A stretch of DNA of 64,000 bases, taken from NCBI RefSeq assembly GCF_009826895.1, contig NZ_WUMV01000008.1, positions 372,001 through 436,000 of the forward strand, in the 5' to 3' direction. Origin of the DNA: Stappia sediminis. Its GTDB lineage: Bacteria; Pseudomonadota; Alphaproteobacteria; Rhizobiales; Stappiaceae. Shown here piece after piece: positions 59,361-64,000 of the stretch; position 1 is the first letter of the stretch; each line of letters opens with the position of its first letter. The notes under the pieces are model-generated. The model worked only from the letters and a program-made list of their open reading frames with translations, had not been told where the DNA came from and searched no databases. Both the position numbers and the translations under genes were made by a program.

Positions 59361-60695
59361 ATGATCAAGCGTAATATAAGCCGCCGCGGGCTCATGAAGG
59401 GCGCGGCGGTCGCAGGCGTCGGCCTTGCCGCACCGCAGTTTTTCATCCGCGGCGCCTACGCCTATACGAACGAGCCCAAGGGCGGCAGCGTCATCCTCGG
59501 GTTCAACGTGCCGCAGACCGGCGCCTACGCCGACGAGGGCGCGGACGAACTGCGCGCCTATCAGCTCGCCGTGGAACATCTTAACGGCGAAGGCGACGGC
59601 GGCATGCTGAACACCTTCTCCTCCAAGGCGCTGAAGGGAAGCGGCGTCCTCGGCAAGAAGGTGGAATTCGTTACCGGCGACACCCAGACCAAGTCCGACG
59701 CGGCCCGAGCTTCCGCCAAGCGCATGATCGAAAAGGACGGCGCGGTGATGATCACCGGCGGTTCGTCTTCGGGCGTGGCGATCGCCGTGCAGGGCCTTTG
59801 CCAGGAGGCAGGCGTCATCTTCATGGCCGGCCTGACCCACTCGAACGACACCACCGGCAAGGACAAGCGCGCCAACGGCTTCCGACACTTCTTCAACACC
59901 GAAATGTCGGGCGCGGCACTTGGCCCCGTTCTGAAGAACGCCTATGGCACGGACCGCAAGGCCTACCACCTGACCGCCGACTACACCTGGGGCTGGTCGC
60001 AGGAAGGCTCGATCAAGAAATACACCGAGCAGCTGGGCTGGGAAACGACGGCCGCGGTGCGCACGCCGCTGGGCGCCGGCGACTTCTCGCAGTACATCAC
60101 CCCGGTGCTGAACTCCGGCGCCGACGTGCTGGTGCTGAACCACTACGGCAAGGACATGGTGAACTCGCTCACCCAGGCCGTGCAGTTCGGCCTGCGCGAC
60201 AAGCAGGTGAACGGCAAGGACTTTGCCATCATCGTTCCGCTCTACTCCCGCCTGATGGCGCAGGGCGCGGGCGAAAACGTGAAGGGCATCCTGGGCTCCA
60301 CCAATTGGCACTGGTCGCTGCAGGACGAAGGCTCCGTCGCCTTCGTGAAGTCCTTCGGCCAGAAATACGGCTTCCCGCCGAGCCAGGCCGCGCACACGTG
60401 CTACTGCCAGGCGCTGCTTTATGCCGACGCCGCGGAGCGCGCGGGCACCTTCATGCCGAGCGAGGTGGGCAAGGCGCTCGAAGGCTTCACCTTCGACGGC
60501 CTCGGCAACGGGCCGACCGAATACCGCGCATCCGACCACCAGTGCTTCAAGGACGTGCTGGTCGTGAGGGGTAAGGAAAACCCGACGTCGAACTACGACC
60601 TTCTGGAAGTCGTCGAGGTCACGCCGCGCGCCCAGGTCGAATATCCGGCCGAAATGCTGGGCGGCGAACTGGGGCCGTACAACAACGGCGCCTGA
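59361..60695 (+). CDS. HAAT-family (branched-chain amino-acid-type) ABC substrate-binding protein
   Basis: The 444-residue protein has a twin-arginine signal, NISRRGLMKGAAVAGVGLAA, so it is exported folded by Tat, and a Peripla_BP_6 (LivJ-like) fold. Typical parts are ILGFNVPQTGAYADEGADEL, VMITGGSSSGVAIAVQGL and YHLTADYTWGWSQEG. This family transports branched-chain amino acids, amides, urea or aromatic acids, and I cannot choose among them. ATG 59361 follows TTGGAGGAG. It heads an operon with two permeases and two ATPases. Confidence 0.85.
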   Translation: MIKRNISRRGLMKGAAVAGVGLAAPQFFIRGAYAYTNEPKGGSVILGFNVPQTGAYADEGADELRAYQLAVEHLNGEGDGGMLNTFSSKALKGSGVLGKKVEFVTGDTQTKSDAARASAKRMIEKDGAVMITGGSSSGVAIAVQGLCQEAGVIFMAGLTHSNDTTGKDKRANGFRHFFNTEMSGAALGPVLKNAYGTDRKAYHLTADYTWGWSQEGSIKKYTEQLGWETTAAVRTPLGAGDFSQYITPVLNSGADVLVLNHYGKDMVNSLTQAVQFGLRDKQVNGKDFAIIVPLYSRLMAQGAGENVKGILGSTNWHWSLQDEGSVAFVKSFGQKYGFPPSQAAHTCYCQALLYADAAERAGTFMPSEVGKALEGFTFDGLGNGPTEYRASDHQCFKDVLVVRGKENPTSNYDLLEVVEVTPRAQVEYPAEMLGGELGPYNNGA

Positions 60696-60716
60696 TACGC
60701 CTTGCCCGAAACTCAG

Positions 60717-60740
60717 GCCGGCCGCAGTCATGCGGCCGGC
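60717..60740 (+). other. Intercistronic stem-loop after the HAAT binding protein
   Basis: Arms GCCGGCCGC (60717-60725) and GCGGCCGGC (60732-60740) are perfectly complementary around a 6-base loop, 21 bases after the stop codon. No U-tract follows. Confidence 0.72.
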
Positions 60741-60832
60741 TCCCAGGGCGCTTTCTTGCACCGGGAAATCGCCCCAAGATCAATATTGCGGAGCATATTC
60801 CCTTCGCCGGAACGGCAGCATCCTGAAGGAAT

Positions 60833-61888
60833 ATGTTCCCGGCCTGGATGCTCGAGACGATGGACGCGATTTTACTTCAGGTCCTCAACGGACTGGACAA
60901 GGGCGGAGCCTACGCGCTGATCGCGCTGGGGCTCACGCTCATTTTCGGCACGCTGGGCGTGGTCAATTTCGCCCATGGCGCGCTCTTCATGCTGGGCGCG
61001 TTCTGCGCGGTTACGCTCAAGGAAATCCTGAGCTGGGAAATGGTCACGATCGACCCGACCCAGAAGACCGCCTGGGGCACGCCCCTTGAAGTGAGGACCC
61101 CCTATATCGAAGCCTGGCTGGGCGACGCCGGCAGCTTCATCCTCGACTATTCGGTGCCGTTCTCGATCCTGTTCGCCATACCGATCATGCTGGTCATCGG
61201 CATCGTCATGGAACGGGGCCTGATCAAGCATTTCTACAAGCGCCCGCACGTCGAGCAGATCCTCGTCACCTTCGGGCTGGCGATCGTGCTGCAGGAAATC
61301 GTGAAATCGGTCTTCGGCGCGAACCCGATCCCCCAGCCCGCACCCGACATGTTGTCCGGTTCCGCCGATATCGGCGCGTTTTTCGGCCTGCCGGCGAACA
61401 CGGTGGTCTACCCCTACTGGCGCATGGTTTACCTGGCCTTCTCGGGCGTGGTGATCGCCGGCGTCTTCGCCTTCCTGCAGTTCACGACATTCGGCATGGT
61501 GGTGCGTGCAGGCATGGCCGACCGCGAAACCGTGGGCCTGCTCGGCATCGACATCGACCGGCGCTTCACCATCGTCTTCGGGCTCGCCGCCGTGGTCGCG
61601 GGGCTTGCGGGCGTCATGTACACGCCGATCCTCTCGCCCGACTACCACATGGGCATGGACTTCCTGGTACTCTCCTTCGTCGTCGTGGTGGTGGGCGGCA
61701 TGGGCAGCCTGGGCGGCGCCGTCGCCGCGGGCTTCCTGCTCGGCATCCTCCAGAGCTTCGCCTCCATGAACGAGGTGAAGAGCATCTTTCCCGGCATCGA
61801 CCAGATCATCATCTACCTGATCGCCGTGGTCATCCTGCTCGTGAGGCCGCGCGGCCTGATGGGCCGCAAAGGCGTGATGGAGGGCTGA
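60833..61888 (+). CDS. HAAT-family ABC transporter permease (LivH-like)
   Basis: The 351-residue inner-membrane permease is LivH-like, with about eight membrane segments. Family motifs are GGAYALIALGLTLIFGTLGVVNFAHG, MADRETVGLLGIDIDR in the coupling loop and VVVVGGMGSLGGAVAAG. An insertion of about 50 residues after the second segment (WEMVTIDPTQKTAWGTPLE) makes it longer than LivH of Escherichia coli. The ATG at 60833 follows GAAGGA closely; in-frame ATGs at 60848 and 60860 are alternatives. The second permease starts four bases after its stop. Confidence 0.87.
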   Translation: MFPAWMLETMDAILLQVLNGLDKGGAYALIALGLTLIFGTLGVVNFAHGALFMLGAFCAVTLKEILSWEMVTIDPTQKTAWGTPLEVRTPYIEAWLGDAGSFILDYSVPFSILFAIPIMLVIGIVMERGLIKHFYKRPHVEQILVTFGLAIVLQEIVKSVFGANPIPQPAPDMLSGSADIGAFFGLPANTVVYPYWRMVYLAFSGVVIAGVFAFLQFTTFGMVVRAGMADRETVGLLGIDIDRRFTIVFGLAAVVAGLAGVMYTPILSPDYHMGMDFLVLSFVVVVVGGMGSLGGAVAAGFLLGILQSFASMNEVKSIFPGIDQIIIYLIAVVILLVRPRGLMGRKGVMEG

Positions 61889-61891
61889 GCG

Positions 61892-63046
61892 ATGGTCAAG
61901 GCTTTCAAGAGACACAGCGACACCATCCTCATGCTGGTGTTCATCGCCGCCGTTCTGGCAGGGCCGGTGATCCTGGAGCCGGTGGGCGCGGGATATCCCG
62001 ACCTTCTGCAGAAATTCGCGATCTACGGGATCTTCGCGCTCGGCTTCAACATCCTGCTGGGGCTGACGGGATATCTCTCCTTCGGCCACGCCGCCTTCCT
62101 CGGCGTCGGGTCTTACACGACCGTGTGGACCTTCAAGCTCCTCAGCATGAACCCGCTGCCGGCGCTCGTCTTCTCGATCCTGGCCGCGGGCCTCTTTTCG
62201 CTCCTGATCGGCTGGATCTCGCTAAGGCGCACGGGCATCTACTTCTCGATCCTCACGCTCGCCTTCGCGCAGATGTGCTACAACCTCGCCTATTCGGTGC
62301 TCACCCCGATCACCAACGGCGAGACCGGCCTGCAGCTTTCGCAATCCGACCCGCGCGTTCTCGACACCGCCTTCGGGCGCGACTACGGCGCGGTGCTGCC
62401 CGCGTCCGACCTCTTCGGCATCGAGATGACGGGCTATCCAGGCTTCTACTTCTGCGGCGTGCTGCTGATCATCTGCTTCTACATCGCGCTTCGCATCTTC
62501 CGCTCGCCCTTCGGGCTGATGCTGCTGGGCGTGAAGTCGAACCAGAACCGGATGAACTACACCGGCCTCAACACGCGCCCCTATGCGCTGGCAGCCTTCG
62601 TCATCTCCGGCATGTACGCAGGCCTTGCCGGCGGCCTTCTGGCCGTGACCGACCCGCTGGCGGGCGCCGAACGCATGCAGTGGACGGCATCCGGCGAAGT
62701 GGTGCTGATGACGATCCTCGGCGGGGCCGGCACGCTGCTGGGCCCCGTGATCGGCGCCGGCGTGATCAAATACGCGGAAAACATCTTCTCCGCCTTCAAC
62801 GAAGGCACGCTCCAGTCCGCCTTCAGCTTCCTGCCCGAGCCGCTGCAGCATATCGCGGTATCCATAACGGGCCTCTTCGTCGGCGAAGGATGGCACCTGA
62901 CGCTCGGCATGCTGTTCATGGTCATCGTCATCTTCCTGCCCGGCGGCCTGATGGAAGGCGTGAACCGGATCATCAACCTGTTCCGGCGCTCCAGCGGCGG
63001 CGGAGGCGAAGGCACGGCTGAAACCGCGCCCCAGCCGGCCGAGTGA
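61892..63046 (+). CDS. HAAT-family ABC transporter permease (LivM-like)
   Basis: The 384-residue permease is LivM-like: [47 protein letters not shown], and the coupling loop [18 protein letters not shown]. The C-terminal tail is glycine-rich and hydrophilic. Between the third and fourth segments is an insertion around residues 130-170. It pairs with the preceding permease. ATG 61892 follows GGAGG of the previous gene end; the ATPase gene begins ten bases after the stop. Confidence 0.88.
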   Translation: MVKAFKRHSDTILMLVFIAAVLAGPVILEPVGAGYPDLLQKFAIYGIFALGFNILLGLTGYLSFGHAAFLGVGSYTTVWTFKLLSMNPLPALVFSILAAGLFSLLIGWISLRRTGIYFSILTLAFAQMCYNLAYSVLTPITNGETGLQLSQSDPRVLDTAFGRDYGAVLPASDLFGIEMTGYPGFYFCGVLLIICFYIALRIFRSPFGLMLLGVKSNQNRMNYTGLNTRPYALAAFVISGMYAGLAGGLLAVTDPLAGAERMQWTASGEVVLMTILGGAGTLLGPVIGAGVIKYAENIFSAFNEGTLQSAFSFLPEPLQHIAVSITGLFVGEGWHLTLGMLFMVIVIFLPGGLMEGVNRIINLFRRSSGGGGEGTAETAPQPAE

Positions 63047-63056
63047 GGGGGCGCGC

Positions 63057-63812
63057 ATGGGCATTCTTTCCGTAAAAGACGTCAACAAGAACTTCGGCGG
63101 CCTGAGGGCGCTCAGCCACGTCAACCTCGACGTGGAAGAGGGTACGGTGCACGCCATCATCGGGCCGAACGGCGCGGGCAAATCGACGCTGCTCAACTGC
63201 TTCGTCGGCCGGCTGGAACCCGACAGCGGCTCCGTCACCTTCGCCGACAGGTCGCTGCTCGGCATCCGGCCCTACCAGATCAACCAGATCGGCATCGCCC
63301 GCGTCTTCCAGACGCCGGAAATCTTCGCCGACCTGACCCTGATCGACAACGTCATGATCCCCGCCTTCGCCAAGCGCGACGGCGATTTCAAGGTCAACAT
63401 GTGGCGCAGCGTCGCCAACGAAAGGGGCGTGCACGACAAGGCGATGGCGATGCTTGAGGACGTCGGCCTCGACATGAAGGCGGACCAGATCGCCGGCCAG
63501 CTTTCACGCGGCGACAAGCGCCGCCTGGAACTTGCCATGTGCCTGGTCCAGGAGCCGAAGCTGCTTCTTCTGGACGAGCCGACCGCCGGCATGGCGCGGG
63601 CCGACACCAACAACACGATCGACCTTCTGAAGCAGATCTCCAGGCGCGGGATAACCATGGTGGTGATCGAGCACGACATGCATGTCGTCTTCTCGCTGGC
63701 CGACAAGATTTCCGTTCTGGCGCAGGGAACTGTTATCGTGGAGGACGTGCCGGAGAAGATCAAAGGCAATCCGAAGGTCCAGGAAGCCTATCTAGGGGGC
63801 GCACATCTATGA
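63057..63812 (+). CDS. HAAT-family ABC transporter ATP-binding protein (LivG-like)
   Basis: The 251-residue ATPase is LivG-like: Walker A GPNGAGKSTLLNCFVG, signature LSRGDKRRLELAMCL and Walker B LLLLDEPTAGMA. The signature has SRGDK where most ABC proteins have SGGQ, as is frequent among HAAT ATPases. The end KVQEAYLGG is the LivG consensus. The stop overlaps the next ATPase start by four bases (ATGA). Confidence 0.9.
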   Translation: MGILSVKDVNKNFGGLRALSHVNLDVEEGTVHAIIGPNGAGKSTLLNCFVGRLEPDSGSVTFADRSLLGIRPYQINQIGIARVFQTPEIFADLTLIDNVMIPAFAKRDGDFKVNMWRSVANERGVHDKAMAMLEDVGLDMKADQIAGQLSRGDKRRLELAMCLVQEPKLLLLDEPTAGMARADTNNTIDLLKQISRRGITMVVIEHDMHVVFSLADKISVLAQGTVIVEDVPEKIKGNPKVQEAYLGGAHL

Positions 63813-64000
63813 ACGAGGTCGCGACGATCGTTCCGCAGGCCCAGTCGAACGATGCGAAGCCGGCCGAAAATGCCGGCCGGCTCATCTCGGACGCGCCGCA
63901 CAAGGGCGCGGCACCCGGCGCTCCGGCGCGGAAGAACCAGGGCGGCGGGCAGTCCTATTTTTCCGTGTCGAACCTGCATGCCTATTACGGCGAAAGCTAC
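63809..64000 (+). CDS. HAAT-family ABC transporter ATP-binding protein (LivF-like), N-terminal part
   Basis: The gene is cut by the window end after 64 codons. From residue 49 the sequence YFSVSNLHAYYGESY matches the start of LivF-type ATPases. The first 48 residues form an extension rich in Ala, Pro and Gly (KGAAPGAPARKNQGGG) that ordinary LivF proteins lack. ATG 63809 overlaps the LivG stop, so this start is likely; a later start would shed the extension but no good candidate is seen. Confidence 0.8.
   Translation, partial: MNEVATIVPQAQSNDAKPAENAGRLISDAPHKGAAPGAPARKNQGGGQSYFSVSNLHAYYGESY

Overview
The window comes from a high-GC alphaproteobacterium, most likely of the order Rhizobiales (Hyphomicrobiales), in or near the Rhizobiaceae/Martelella group. 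The main evidence is gene order: pckA lies next to chvI-chvG-hprK-manX-ptsH, which is a rhizobial signature cluster. Other rhizobial markers are the frc fructose operon, zwf and edd, and a complete aglR/EFGAK alpha-glucoside locus. I saw no tRNA, rRNA, CRISPR array, insertion sequence or phage gene.

Layout. 1-5.7 kb: a SAM methyltransferase, an OmpA-like lipoprotein, an L,D-transpeptidase, a three-gene molybdenum-hydroxylase maturation cluster without its enzyme, and a GNAT acetyltransferase. 5.7-13.4 kb: pckA, then a MATE exporter, the ChvI/ChvG two-component system, and the nitrogen/carbon PTS branch (HPr kinase, EIIA-Man, HPr). 13.4-18.7 kb: an AT-rich FkbM methyltransferase, a lytic transglycosylase and gyrB. 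18.6-20.9 kb: an orphan membrane-protein gene sits between two copies of the gyrB 3' end that lie exactly 2200 bp apart, which looks like a site-specific insertion. 21.3-31.9 kb: fructose import (frcR-B-C-A-K) feeding Entner-Doudoroff genes (zwf, edd), with an SMP-30 lactonase where pgl is usually found and an inositol-monophosphatase-type phosphatase. 32.1-40.1 kb: an Afu/Fbp-type ABC importer with its own hybrid histidine kinase and OmpR-type regulator. This importer more probably moves phosphorylated sugars than iron. 40.2-47.6 kb: the agl operon and its LacI-type regulator. 47.6-58.9 kb: a galactoside island with importer, IclR regulator, GH36 alpha-galactosidase, GH42 beta-galactosidase, and the kinase and aldolase of the De Ley-Doudoroff galactose pathway. 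59.4-64 kb: a HAAT-family (branched-chain amino-acid-type) importer, cut by the window end within its second ATPase.

How it fits together. Most of the window is sugar uptake converging on glucose-6-phosphate or 2-keto-3-deoxy acids, opposed by gluconeogenic pckA. A shared palindrome upstream of pckA and edd (core AAATCGATTT) suggests common control by a PckR-like LacI regulator encoded elsewhere. Every one of the five binding-protein genes is followed by a GC-rich hairpin before its permease gene, probably to keep binding protein in excess. Two related 160-bp palindromic elements are scattered in intergenic DNA. The strongest candidate for something new is the gyrB-tail insertion and the unknown protein it carries.
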